DNA of 64,000 bases from Nocardiopsis composta. GTDB lineage: Bacteria > Actinomycetota > Actinomycetes > Streptosporangiales > Streptosporangiaceae. Positions 37,622 through 46,547 of this stretch are shown here, piece by piece. Every line of letters begins with the position of its first letter. The stretch's first letter is position 1. The notes beneath the pieces are model-generated. The model had not been told where the DNA came from, searched no databases, and was given only the letters and a program-made list of their open reading frames with translations. The stretch is taken from contig NZ_JACHDB010000002.1 of the NCBI RefSeq assembly GCF_014200805.1, positions 868,001 through 932,000 on the forward strand, in the 5' to 3' direction. The translations under genes were made by a program, and so were the position numbers.

Positions 37622-39281
37622 TCAGCCGTCCGCGAAGGACGGGGCCAGCGCCCGCTCGAAGCGGTCCAGCCACTCCTCGAGCGACCCGCGCACCCACGGG
37701 CAGTCCCGGGTGAAGTGCGCCCAGTCCTCCTCGTCCATGCCGCTCGACCGGCGCAGGTACCGCTCGTCCACCCGGTCGGCCCCGTCGCCGAGCTCCGGGC
37801 GGAGCAGGTCCACCAGGACGGCGCGCGGCACCCGGGTGCGCTCGCCGAGCAGCACCGCGTCGTAGAGGTCCTTGCCCTGCGGGTACATGTCGCTGTACAG
37901 CCACTGCACCTTCCACGCCAGGGAGAGGTCGGCGCCCGCGACCGGCAGCCGCACGCTGCGCGCGCCGCCGTCGACCGGGATCGCGGCGCGCACCGGCGGC
38001 AGCGGGAGCGGCTCGTTGAACACCACGTCCAGCTGCACGGTCCCGGGCGGCAGCCCGTCATCGTCGTGCCACGGGATGACGATGCGGCTGCCGGGGACCC
38101 GATCGTAGGTCCAGATGCCGTCGATTCGCACCGCCCCGGTGTCGAACCACGGCCCGGCGGGCGTGGTCGGGAGGGTCTCGCCGATCGCGGCCACCACCTC
38201 TCCGAACAGCCGGGAGCCTTCGAGGCCGGAGGCGTCCATCTCCTCGTCGATCACCACCCAGTCCAGGTCGCGGGGGCGCCGGGCCGCCTCGCCCGCCCAC
38301 AGCGGCATCACCATGCTGCCGCGCAGCATCAGCCGGTCGGCCCACGGGCTGTCCGCGACGGCGGTCAGCACCTGCTCCATGGCCCGGCGCTGGGCCGCCC
38401 ACCACCGCTCGCCCAGCTCCGGGTCGGCGAAGACCGGTTCGCCCGGCCGGTAGGCGTGGTCGAAGTGCTTCAGGGCCGGATCGAACACCTTCTCCTGCCG
38501 GGCGTGCAGGCCCCCGGTGACCGGCAGGTGGGTGGCGGGGTAGCCGTGGCGGTGCGCGGCGGGCGGGCTCGGAGGGCCGGCGTCGTCGGGGGCGGGCGGG
38601 TCGGCCTCGACCGGCGCGGCGTCCATCCAGCCGGCGTCCAGCGACAGGGCGCTGTCGTAGACCACGAACTCCTGTTCCATGGAGACGATGCCGAAGCCGG
38701 GGTTCTGGGGTGTGACCTGGGACAGGCCGTGCCTCCTCAGCGCGGTGAGCAGCCGGCCGAGCATCCCGCCGGCGTGCGGCCGGCCCACCCGGGAGCAGCG
38801 CTGGGTGACGAACCGCTCCTGCGCGCCGTCCGCGCGGACCTTGCGCGCGTTGCGGGAGAGCCGGGCGGAGTGCGGCTCCACCAGGGCGGCCAGCGCGGCC
38901 AGGTCGGCGTCGCCCGGCAGCAGCAGCTTGACGTGGTGCTCAAAGTAGCACCACTCCGGCAGCGCCTCGGCGGCGGCGCGGTCGGCCGGGACGCCGTGGT
39001 CGGCCGGCGCCGCCTCGATCTTGGTGCGCAGTACCGGGAAGCCGGCCGTGGCCAGCGCCTCCGACCGCTCCCGGGCGACGGCCAGCTCTCCGGTGAGCGT
39101 GCCGTGCCCGTGGTAGGTCACCATCCGGCTGGGACGGGGTCTCGCCCGCGTCCAGCTCGATGTGGGTGAACTTGAGCCCGTGCTCGGCGGCCCACAGGGC
39201 GGCCCGCTCGACCCGCTCCGGGGTGGCGGCGTCCAGGGTCAGGTGGGTCTCGAAGTCACCGGCGATTTCCAGGGGCGGCAT
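37622..39281 (-). pseudogene. AbiEii-type nucleotidyltransferase with extra N-terminal domain, frameshifted
   Basis: The main frame (37622-39124) encodes about 500 residues. Its C-terminal half is an AbiEii/AbiGii-type nucleotidyltransferase: KVFDPALKHFDHAYR, RLMLRGSMVMPLW, then RDLDWVVIDEE (Gly-Ser and Asp-x-Asp of the active site), LAWKVQWLYSD and KDLYDAVLL. The N-terminal half is an unknown domain. Its true beginning lies in another frame (MPPLEIAGDFETHLTL from 39281 to HIELDAGETPSQP). One extra G at about 39125 breaks the join. Without it the protein would have about 550 residues. No AbiEi antitoxin gene is next to it. Either a sequencing error or a decayed gene is possible. Confidence 0.65.
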
Positions 39282-39489
39282 CGGCTCTCCGGGGGGCGGC
39301 GGTCGGCATCGGTCCCCGGTGGGACGCGCGGGCCCGCCGCGCCGTTCCCCGCCCCGCGGCGCCGGCGCCGCGGGCACCCCGCGGGCCGCCCGCCCGTTCT
39401 CCCTGCAAGCGCCGCCCGCGGGCGGCTCCGGGGCGGATCCGGAGAAGCGCGGACCGGTAGGCTCATAAGCGGGGAACACTGGAGGTGGG

Positions 39490-40236
39490 GTGGCGAACGG
39501 AACGAACGGGCCGGGCGACCGCGTGTGGACGATCCCGAATCTGCTCAGCATGCTGCGCCTGCTCGGGGTGCCCCTGTTCCTGTGGCTGGTCCTGGGACCG
39601 AAGGCGGACTGGTGGGCGCTGGGCGTGCTGGCCTTCGCCGGCCTGTCCGACTGGCTCGACGGCAAGATCGCCCGGGCCTGGAACCAGACCAGCCGGCTGG
39701 GCGCGGTGCTCGACCCGATGGCCGACCGCCTCTACATCTTCGCCGCCCTGCTCGGCCTGGCGGTGCGCGACGCCGTCCCGTGGTGGCTGATGGCGGTGCT
39801 GGTCCTGCGCGACCTGCTGATGGTCGGCGCGCTCCCGGTGCTGCGGCACTACGGCTACGGCCCGCTCCCGGTCAACTTCGCCGGCAAGGCGGCCACGCTG
39901 TGCCTGCTCTACTCCTTCCCGCTGCTGTTCGTCGCCGGATACGGCGGTGTGCTGGGCGATATCGCACGAATCGTGGGTTGGGCGTTCGCGATCTGGGGAA
40001 CTGCTATCTACTGGTGGGCCGGACTGCTGTACGCGGTCCAGGGCCTGCGCCTGATCAGGCAGGCCCGGCGCGCCGACCGCGCCGCGGAGGGCACCGACCC
40101 CGCGGCCGGAACGGGCGCGCCCGGCGATCCCGGAGCCGCTGGAGCGGAGCGCACGGCGCGTGGGCCGGCCGCCCCGTCCTCCGGCGACCCCGGGCCACCG
40201 CGTGACGACAAGAAGGGAGCGACGTCCCCGCCATGA
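39490..40236 (+). CDS. CDP-alcohol phosphatidyltransferase family protein
   Basis: This 248-residue membrane enzyme has the complete CDP-alcohol phosphotransferase signature DWLDGKIARAWNQTSRLG, then LDPMADR, with all the catalytic Asp residues (about residues 58-84). Five to six membrane segments follow. It joins a CDP-linked lipid to an alcohol such as glycerol phosphate or inositol phosphate. Which one is not clear. The C-terminal 45 residues are a Pro/Gly/Ala-rich tail. The GTG at 39490 follows GGAGG by five bases. The next gene lies about 110 bases on, with a small coupled open frame between them. Confidence 0.88.
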   Translation: MANGTNGPGDRVWTIPNLLSMLRLLGVPLFLWLVLGPKADWWALGVLAFAGLSDWLDGKIARAWNQTSRLGAVLDPMADRLYIFAALLGLAVRDAVPWWLMAVLVLRDLLMVGALPVLRHYGYGPLPVNFAGKAATLCLLYSFPLLFVAGYGGVLGDIARIVGWAFAIWGTAIYWWAGLLYAVQGLRLIRQARRADRAAEGTDPAAGTGAPGDPGAAGAERTARGPAAPSSGDPGPPRDDKKGATSPP

Positions 40237-40349
40237 GAGCACGCCCCAGGGCGCTTCGCCGACATCTGACCGGAGCCCGGAGCCGCACGGCCAGCGGAGC
40301 CGACCCCGGCAGACCCAGCACGGCCACCGAGCCGAGGAGGCCCCGATGA
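40233..40349 (+). CDS. Possible 38-residue Arg-rich peptide bridging two genes
   Basis: The ATG overlaps the stop of the preceding gene (ATGA), and its own stop overlaps the ATG of the next gene (ATGA). The 38-residue product is Arg-rich with no recognisable domain. The double overlap suggests a translational coupling device, but the ribosome site is weak and chance is possible. Confidence 0.3.
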   Translation: MRARPRALRRHLTGARSRTASGADPGRPSTATEPRRPR

Positions 40350-42844
40350 AGGCAGTCGTCATGGCGGGCGGCGAGGGGACCCGCCTGCGCCCGATGACCG
40401 CCAACCAGCCCAAGCCGCTGCTCCCGGTGGTCAACAAGCCGATCATGGAGCACGTGCTGCGGCTGCTCAAGCGGCACGGGTTCGACGAGACCGTGGTCAC
40501 CGTCCAGTTCCTCGCCACGCTGATCCGCAACTACTTCGGCGACGGCGAAGAGCTCGGCATGAACCTGCACTACGTCGCCGAGGAGGTGCCGCTGGGCACC
40601 GCCGGCAGCGTGAAGAACGCCGAGGAGCACCTGCGCGGCGAGCCGTTCATCGTCATCTCCGGCGACGCGCTCACCGACATCGACCTGACCGACATGCTCC
40701 GCTTCCACCGGGAGAACGGAGCGATGGTCACCATCGGGCTCAAGCGGGTCGCCAACCCGCTGGAGTTCGGCATCATCATCGTGGACGAGCAGGGCCGGGT
40801 GCAGCGCTTCCTGGAGAAGCCCACCTGGGGGCAGGTCTTCTCGGACACCGTCAACACCGGCATCTACATCATGGAGCCCGAGGTCCTGGACCGGGTCGCC
40901 GCCGGCGAGGTGGTGGACTGGTCCGGCGACGTGTTCCCCGGGCTGGTCGAGGACGGCGAGCCGGTCTACGGCTACATCGCCGAGGGGTACTGGGAGGACG
41001 TCGGCACCCACGAGTCCTACCTCAGCGCCCAGGCCGACGTGCTCAAGGGCCTGGTCGACGTGGAGATCGACGGCTTCGAGATGTCGCCCGGGGTGTGGGT
41101 GGCCGAGGGCGCCGAGGTCGACCCGGAGGCGGTGCTCAAGGGCCCGCTCTACATCGGCGACTACGCCAAGGTCGAGGCCGGCGCCGAACTGCGCGAGTAC
41201 ACCGTGCTGGGCAGCAACGCGGTGGTCCGCTCCGAGGCGTTCCTGCACCGCACCGTGGTGCACGACAACGTCTACATCGGCGCCAGCACCAACCTGCGCG
41301 GCTGCGTCGTCGGCAAGAACACCGACGTCATGTCGGGCGCCCGGATCGAAGAGGGCGCCATCATCGGCGAGGAATGCGTCATCGAGTCCGAGGCGTACCT
41401 CTCCAACGACGTCAAGGTCTACCCCTTCAAGACCATCGAGGCCGGCGCGGTCGTCAACACCAACGTCATCTGGGAGTCCCGCGGGCAGCGCTCGCTGTTC
41501 GGGCCCCGCGGCGTGTCCGGCCTGATCAACGTCGAGATCACCCCCGAACTGGCGGTCCGGCTGGCCAGCGCGTACGCCACCACCCTGAAGAAGGGGTCGG
41601 TGGTCACCACGTCCCGGGACGTCTCCCGCGCCGCGCGCACCCTCAAGCGCGCCGTGGTCAGCGCCCTCACCGCGGGCGCCATCGACGTCCGCGACCTGGA
41701 GGCCGTGCCGATGCCGGTCGCCCGGTTCAGCACCTCGCAGAGCGGGGTCAGCGGCGGCATCGCCATCCGCACCACACCCGGCGACCCGCAGTCGGTCGAC
41801 CTGATCTTCCTGGACGACAGCGGGGCCGACCTGTCCCCGGCCGCCCAGCGCAAGCTGGAGCGGGTCTACTCGCGGGCGGAGTTCCGCCGCGCGTTCCCGG
41901 GGGAGATCGCCGAGCTGTCCTTCCCCTCGCGCACCGTGGAGGGCTACGCCCACGAGCTGCTCCGCCGGATCGACACCTCCGGCGTCGCCGAGGCGGAGAT
42001 GAAGGTCGTGGTGGACGCGGCCGGCGGCACCGGAACGCTCATCCTGCCGTCGCTGCTCGGCCGGATCGGCGCCGACGTGCTCACCCTGAACAACCGGCTG
42101 GACGAGGTCTCGCCCACCGACACCCTGGCCAAGCAGATGCGCGACCTGCAGCGCCTGGGCGAACTGGTCTCGTCCTCCGGGGCGGACTTCGGGGTGCGCT
42201 TCGACCCGGTCGCCGAGCGGCTGTCCATCGTGGACGAGAAGGGCGAGCTGATCGACAACGAGCGCGCCCTGCTCGTGGTGCTGGACCTGGTCGCCGCCGA
42301 GCGCAAGGGCGGCCGGGTCGCGCTGCCGGTGACCACCACCCGGGTCGCCGAGCAGGTGGCCAGGTTCCACGGGGTGGAGGTGCAGTGGACGCCCACCGCC
42401 ACCGACGAGCTCACCAAGGCCGCCAAGGCCGAGGACATCGTGTTCGCCGGCGACGGGCGCGGCGGCTACATCCTGCCGGAGTTCTCCCGCACCTCCGACG
42501 GCATCGCGGCGTTCGTCCGGCTGCTCGGCCTGGTCGCCCGGACCCGGCTCTCGCTCAGCCAGATCGACGGCCGCATCCCCCAGGCGCACCAGCTGCGCCG
42601 CTCGGTGCCGACCCCCTGGGCGGTCAAGGGCAGCGTGATGCGGGCCGTGGTGGAGGCCGCCGGCGACCGCGAGGTGGACACCACCGACGGGGTGCGGGTG
42701 GTGGAGGCCGACGGCAGCTGGGCGCTGGTCCTGCCGGACACCGCCGAGGCCGTCACGCACATCTGGGCCGAGGGCCCCGACTCCGACGCCGCGCAGCGGC
42801 TGCTCGACTCCTGGGCGGCCGTGGTGGAGCGGGCCGAGGGCTGA
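40346..42844 (+). CDS. Mannose-1-phosphate guanylyltransferase-like protein fused to a phosphomannomutase-like domain
   Basis: This 832-residue fusion has three parts. The N-terminal nucleotidyltransferase (about 1-230) opens with MKAVVMAGGEGTRLRPMTANQPKPLLPVVNKP and carries the second motif FLEKP. A left-handed beta-helix of hexapeptide repeats (about 245-370) follows. The rest is a phosphomannomutase-like region. The phosphoserine loop expected as TASHNP reads RTTPGDP (about 474-480), so this last domain may be inactive or regulatory. The enzyme would activate mannose-1-phosphate with GTP for glycan or glycolipid synthesis. The neighbouring CDP-alcohol transferase fits an envelope role. GAGGAGG precedes the ATG. 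Confidence 0.85.
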   Translation: MKAVVMAGGEGTRLRPMTANQPKPLLPVVNKPIMEHVLRLLKRHGFDETVVTVQFLATLIRNYFGDGEELGMNLHYVAEEVPLGTAGSVKNAEEHLRGEPFIVISGDALTDIDLTDMLRFHRENGAMVTIGLKRVANPLEFGIIIVDEQGRVQRFLEKPTWGQVFSDTVNTGIYIMEPEVLDRVAAGEVVDWSGDVFPGLVEDGEPVYGYIAEGYWEDVGTHESYLSAQADVLKGLVDVEIDGFEMSPGVWVAEGAEVDPEAVLKGPLYIGDYAKVEAGAELREYTVLGSNAVVRSEAFLHRTVVHDNVYIGASTNLRGCVVGKNTDVMSGARIEEGAIIGEECVIESEAYLSNDVKVYPFKTIEAGAVVNTNVIWESRGQRSLFGPRGVSGLINVEITPELAVRLASAYATTLKKGSVVTTSRDVSRAARTLKRAVVSALTAGAIDVRDLEAVPMPVARFSTSQSGVSGGIAIRTTPGDPQSVDLIFLDDSGADLSPAAQRKLERVYSRAEFRRAFPGEIAELSFPSRTVEGYAHELLRRIDTSGVAEAEMKVVVDAAGGTGTLILPSLLGRIGADVLTLNNRLDEVSPTDTLAKQMRDLQRLGELVSSSGADFGVRFDPVAERLSIVDEKGELIDNERALLVVLDLVAAERKGGRVALPVTTTRVAEQVARFHGVEVQWTPTATDELTKAAKAEDIVFAGDGRGGYILPEFSRTSDGIAAFVRLLGLVARTRLSLSQIDGRIPQAHQLRRSVPTPWAVKGSVMRAVVEAAGDREVDTTDGVRVVEADGSWALVLPDTAEAVTHIWAEGPDSDAAQRLLDSWAAVVERAEG

Positions 42845-42850
42845 CCTGGA

Positions 42851-42891
42851 CCGGTCCGCGGGTCCCGGGCCGCCCGGGACCCGCGGACCGG
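42851..42891 (+). terminator. Long perfect hairpin after the pyrophosphorylase fusion
   Basis: Two perfect 19-base arms (42851-42869 and 42873-42891) flank a 3-base loop, seven bases after the stop. Confidence 0.7.
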
Positions 42892-43201
42892 CTCTGCGCG
42901 GGGCGGCCGAAGTCGGCCGAATTCCCTTGCGGATCAAGGGCCTGGGGGCGCCGTCGGGAGCTGGATATGGTTTAGAGTCGAGTGTTCCCGCAACGCCTGG
43001 TACACGCGGGAGTGACAGGAACCGATCGCGGCGGCCCGGCGCCGCCCGCGCGGCCGGATCGGGGAACACCGGGGCGTGCGCCCTTCGTTGCCAGAGAGGG
43101 ATTGCCTGGGAGGTGAGCGTCTCCGGCAACCAGGCACTGAACACGACCACCCAGCCGATATCTGAGCACCGCCCCCGTGCGGTAGGAGGCCGAGCCGACC
43201 T
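42892..43201 (+). promoter_or_regulatory. Promoter region of garA
   Basis: A -10-like TATGGT or TAGAGT lies at about 42966-42977 in an AT-rich patch. A TCCCGC/GCGGGA hairpin follows within about 30 bases. An AGGAGG at about 43184-43189 lies 12 bases before the ATG, a slightly long spacing. Confidence 0.4.
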
Positions 43202-43744
43202 ATGTCGAGCGTTAACTGCACGCAGTGCGGTCACGCCGTTGCGGATGATGCCCGTTTCTGCTCCAACTGTGGGTCCCCGATCGTCCGGAGCGGACAAGAG
43301 GCCCCCCGGGCCGGCGAGCGCCGCGACTCCGTCGGCGAGACCACGTCCACCATCTCCATCGCCGGTATCCAGGCCCTCGAGGCCGAGGCGGACGCCGCCG
43401 AGGAGGTGGGCGCCGACGCCACCAGCGTCGAGGCACTGCCGCCCGGAACGGCCCTGCTGGTCGTCAAGCGCGGCCCCAACGCCGGCAGCCGGTTCCTGCT
43501 GGACTCCGACGTGACCACCGCGGGGCGCCACCCCAACAGCGACATCTTCCTGGACGATGTGACGGTGTCCCGGCGGCACGTGGAGTTCTTCCGCCGCGGC
43601 GACGGCTTCGGCGTCCGCGACGTCGGCAGCCTGAACGGCACCTACGTCAACCGGGAGCGGATCGACGAGGCCGAACTGGGCGGCGGCGACGAGGTGCAGA
43701 TCGGGAAGTTCCGCCTGGTCCTGCTCACCAAGCCGCGCCGCTGA
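43202..43744 (+). CDS. garA: FHA-domain regulator GarA with N-terminal zinc ribbon
   Basis: This 180-residue protein opens with a zinc ribbon (CTQCGHAVADDARFCSNCG; Cys at 6, 9, 20, 23). It continues with the phosphorylation motif ETTS (residues 46-49), the site targeted by PknB/PknG kinases in GarA and OdhI. An FHA domain follows at about 80-165 (TAGRHPNSDIFLDDVTVSRRHVEF and SLNGTYVNRERI). Unphosphorylated GarA inhibits 2-oxoglutarate dehydrogenase and glutamate dehydrogenase. The order garA, DUF151 gene, MerR, gcvP agrees with mycobacteria, though other genes are inserted here. Mycobacterial GarA, as I recall it, lacks the zinc ribbon. Confidence 0.9.
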   Translation: MSSVNCTQCGHAVADDARFCSNCGSPIVRSGQEAPRAGERRDSVGETTSTISIAGIQALEAEADAAEEVGADATSVEALPPGTALLVVKRGPNAGSRFLLDSDVTTAGRHPNSDIFLDDVTVSRRHVEFFRRGDGFGVRDVGSLNGTYVNRERIDEAELGGGDEVQIGKFRLVLLTKPRR

Positions 43745-43759
43745 CCGGTTCCGGGCGCC

Positions 43760-43793
43760 GGGGGCGGGACGCATCAGGTTTGCGCCCGCCCCC
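43760..43793 (+). terminator. Hairpin after garA
   Basis: Arms GGGGGCGGG and CCCGCCCCC with a 16-base loop lie 16 bases after the stop. Confidence 0.45.
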
Positions 43794-43941
43794 TACCGGA
43801 CAGCCTTGTAACGAAGACCGGCTCAGGCCGTCGGCCACCCCCTTCCGAGGGGCCGACGACGGGGTGCAGAATCGGAGAGTACGGCCGAGCACAGCCGGGC
43901 GGGTGCCCATTCGGCACGGGAAGTCGTGGGACGGAGCCGCA

Positions 43942-44412
43942 GTGAAGCACATGGAGGTCGTCGGGGTCCGGGTCGAGATGCCCTCGAACCAGCCGATCGT
44001 CTTGCTCAAGGAGACCGCCGGCGAGCGCTACCTGCCCATATGGATCGGCGCGGTGGAGGCCACCGCGATCGCCCTGGCCCAGCAGGGCGTCACCCCGGCG
44101 CGCCCGCTCACCCATGACCTGTTCCGCGACGTCCTGGAGGCGCTGGACGCCACCCTGGACACGGTGAACATCACCGCCCTCAGCGACGGCATCTTCTACG
44201 CCGAACTGGTCTTCTCCAACGGGGTCGAGGTCAGCGCCCGCCCCTCCGACTCCATCGCGCTGGCGCTGCGCACCGGCGCGACCATCTACGCCGACGAGGG
44301 CGTCATCGACGAGGCCGGCGTGCCCATCCCGGACGAGCAGGAGGACGAGGTCGAGAAGTTCCGCGCCTTCCTGGACAACATCACCCCCGAGGACTTCGGC
44401 CGGACCACCTGA
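43942..44412 (+). CDS. Bifunctional nuclease family protein (DUF151)
   Basis: This 156-residue DUF151 protein has the conserved MPSNQPIVLLKET, YLPIWIGAVEATAIALAQQG, RPLTHDLF and ARPSDSIALALRTGATIYA. Plant and mycobacterial relatives have nuclease activity, but the function in bacteria is mostly unknown. It is the equivalent of the gene that sits two places after garA in mycobacteria. The GTG at 43942 is preferred for the GGAG upstream; ATG at 43951 is the alternative. Confidence 0.93.
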   Translation: MKHMEVVGVRVEMPSNQPIVLLKETAGERYLPIWIGAVEATAIALAQQGVTPARPLTHDLFRDVLEALDATLDTVNITALSDGIFYAELVFSNGVEVSARPSDSIALALRTGATIYADEGVIDEAGVPIPDEQEDEVEKFRAFLDNITPEDFGRTT

Positions 44413-44471
44413 CGCGGCTCGGCGCGGCACCCGTCCCGGGCGGCGGGGAGCGGCGTCCCCGGCTCCGCCGC

Positions 44472-45137
44472 TCAGAGCGGGGCGCCGGGAGCCACCAGGC
44501 CGGACTCGTAGGCGAGCACCACCAGCTGGGCCCGGTCCCGCGCTCCCGCCTTCACCATCGCCCGGCTGACGTGCGTCTTGGCGGTGGCCGGGCTGATCAC
44601 CATGCGCCGGGCGATCTCGCCGTTGGACAGCCCGCGGGCGACCAGCGCGGTGACCTCGCGCTCCCGGGAGGTCAGCCCGTGCAGCACGTCCGGGGCCGGC
44701 GGCCGCGCCGGGTGCGCCAGGTACTCCCTGATCAGGCGGCGGGTGATGGACGGGGAGAGCAGCGCGTCGCCGCGCGCCGCGGTGCGCACGCCCTGGACGA
44801 GCTCCTCCGGTTCGATGTCCTTGAGCAGGAATCCCGCCGCACCCGCGCGCAGCGCGTCGTACACGTACTCGTCCAGCCCGTAGTTGGTCAGGATCACCAC
44901 GCGCACCCCGTCCAGCGCCGGGTCGGCCGCGATCCGCCGGGTCGCCCCGATCCCGCCCAGGACCGGCATCTGCACGTCGACCAGGGCCACGTCGGGGAGG
45001 CGGTCGCGGGCCAGCTCCACTCCCTCCCGGCCGTCGGCGGCCTCGCCGACCACCGCGATGCCCTCCTCGGCCTCCAGCAGCGCCCGGAACCCGCCGCGGA
45101 TCAGCGCCTGGTCGTCGACCAGCAGCACCCGGATCAC
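44472..45137 (-). CDS. NarL/LuxR-type response regulator
   Basis: This 221-residue protein has a receiver domain (RVLLVDDQALIRGG, Asp of VALVDVQMPVLGG at about 53, Lys of LLKD) and a LuxR helix-turn-helix (LTSREREVTALVARGLSNGEIARRM). The GTG at 45137 overlaps the histidine kinase stop by four bases, so translation is coupled. It lies within the block inserted between the garA and gcvP ends of a conserved region. Confidence 0.92.
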   Translation of the reverse strand: MIRVLLVDDQALIRGGFRALLEAEEGIAVVGEAADGREGVELARDRLPDVALVDVQMPVLGGIGATRRIAADPALDGVRVVILTNYGLDEYVYDALRAGAAGFLLKDIEPEELVQGVRTAARGDALLSPSITRRLIREYLAHPARPPAPDVLHGLTSREREVTALVARGLSNGEIARRMVISPATAKTHVSRAMVKAGARDRAQLVVLAYESGLVAPGAPL

Positions 45138-46345
45138 GCCCGGCCCCCCGGGGTCTCCGAGCCGGCCCGCTCCCGAGGGCGCACCGGAAGCTCGGCGCTG
45201 ATCCGGAACCCGCCGCCGGGCCCGGGGCCGGCGGACAGCTCCCCGCCGATCGAGGCGACCCGCTCCCGCATGCCGATCAGGCCGGTTCCCGGCTCCGGAG
45301 GGGCGTCGGGCGACGCCCGCCCGTCGTCCTCCACCAGCACACCGAGCCCGTCGGCGCGGTACTCCAGGAGCACCGAGGCCGAGGCGCCGCCGCCGGCGTG
45401 CCGGACCGCGTTGGTCAGCGCCTCCTGGACGATCCGGAAGGCCGCCCGGTCCACCGCCGGGGGCAGCCCGGCGGGCTCCCCGCGCACCGCGACCGCCACC
45501 GGCAGGCCGCTGACCCGCGCCCGGCCCACCAGCTCGTCGAGGCGGGCCAGGCCGACGCGGCCGCCGGCGGGCGGCGCGTCCTCCCCGCCGGGGGCGCGCA
45601 GCACCTCGAGGGTGGAGCGCAGCTCGCGCGCGGCGGCCCCGCTGGCCTCCTGGATGGCGAGCAGCGCCCCGGGAACCTCCTCGCCGCGCTTGCGGGCCAG
45701 GTGCGCCGCGACCCCCGCCTGCACCTTGATCACCGAGATGGAGTGGGTGAGCGAGTCGTGCAGCTCCCGGGCGATGCGCAGCCGCTCCTCGCCGGCGCGG
45801 CGCAGCGCCGCCTCCTCCCGGGTGCGCTCCGCCTCCGCCGCGCGCCGCTCCACCTCCCGGGTGTGCGCCAGCCGCCGGCGGTGCGCCTCGCCCATCACCC
45901 CGGCGGCGACGAACCAGCCGACGGGGAGCAGGTTCTCCCGGAGCACCGCGGCGGCGGACGCCTCGGCCGCGGCGATCTCGGTCCCCAGCGAGACGGCCAG
46001 CACCGGCCCGACCAGCGCCGCGGAGAACCGCCAGTGCCCCAGGTCGACGGCGGTGTAGACCGCGACCAGGGCGGGCAGCGCGCCGATCGGCCCGGTGCCG
46101 CCCGTCGACAGGTGCACCATCGTCCAGACCACCTCGGCCGCGAGCACCGCGCGCGGCGCCCGCTTGCGCAGCACCAGTGCGGCGGGGCCGGCGATGACGA
46201 CGAGGACGCGCAGCGCGGGCGGAAGGTCCGAAGGGAGGGCGGCGAGCAGGGTGTCGGCGGCCACGATCGCGGCGACGCCGGCGGCCAGGGCCAGGTCCGG
46301 CAGGAGCGGCACCGGGCGCGGACCCGGGCGGAGGGCGGAGCTCAT
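45134..46345 (-). CDS. Two-component histidine kinase
   Basis: This 403-residue membrane kinase has about five or six membrane segments in the first 165 residues, then a coiled-coil-like stretch. The H-box (RIARELHDSLTHSISVIKVQAG, His at about 216) follows. The HATPase domain has the N-box IVQEALTNAVRHAGG and G-boxes VEDDGR and GTGLIGMRERV. It pairs with the response regulator that overlaps its stop. The signal is unknown. Confidence 0.92.
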   Translation of the reverse strand: MSSALRPGPRPVPLLPDLALAAGVAAIVAADTLLAALPSDLPPALRVLVVIAGPAALVLRKRAPRAVLAAEVVWTMVHLSTGGTGPIGALPALVAVYTAVDLGHWRFSAALVGPVLAVSLGTEIAAAEASAAAVLRENLLPVGWFVAAGVMGEAHRRRLAHTREVERRAAEAERTREEAALRRAGEERLRIARELHDSLTHSISVIKVQAGVAAHLARKRGEEVPGALLAIQEASGAAARELRSTLEVLRAPGGEDAPPAGGRVGLARLDELVGRARVSGLPVAVAVRGEPAGLPPAVDRAAFRIVQEALTNAVRHAGGGASASVLLEYRADGLGVLVEDDGRASPDAPPEPGTGLIGMRERVASIGGELSAGPGPGGGFRISAELPVRPRERAGSETPGGRA

Positions 46346-46547
46346 GCGGGTACGGTAACCGCGGGGCCGGGCGGCCGCCTCCTCCCCGGGGACCGGTTCC
46401 GGCCTACTCCCGCGGTGGTAGCCCGGTGCGCCGGGCGGTGCAGCGCGAAGAGCCTTCCCCGGGCCGACACGGCAGAGCCTCCGGGGCGGACGGCATGGGG
46501 GCCGGAGGGCCGCGGAGGGGCCGCGGCCCCGAGAAGCGGGGAGCGCG

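Noticed and set aside
37622-39124. A complete AbiE toxin-antitoxin pair
   Set aside because: Only the nucleotidyltransferase part is seen, it is frameshifted, and no antitoxin gene is adjacent.
40055-43774. A 1239-residue minus-strand open frame
   Set aside because: It is antisense to the pyrophosphorylase fusion and garA and has a repetitive Val/Gly/His-rich composition with no domain.
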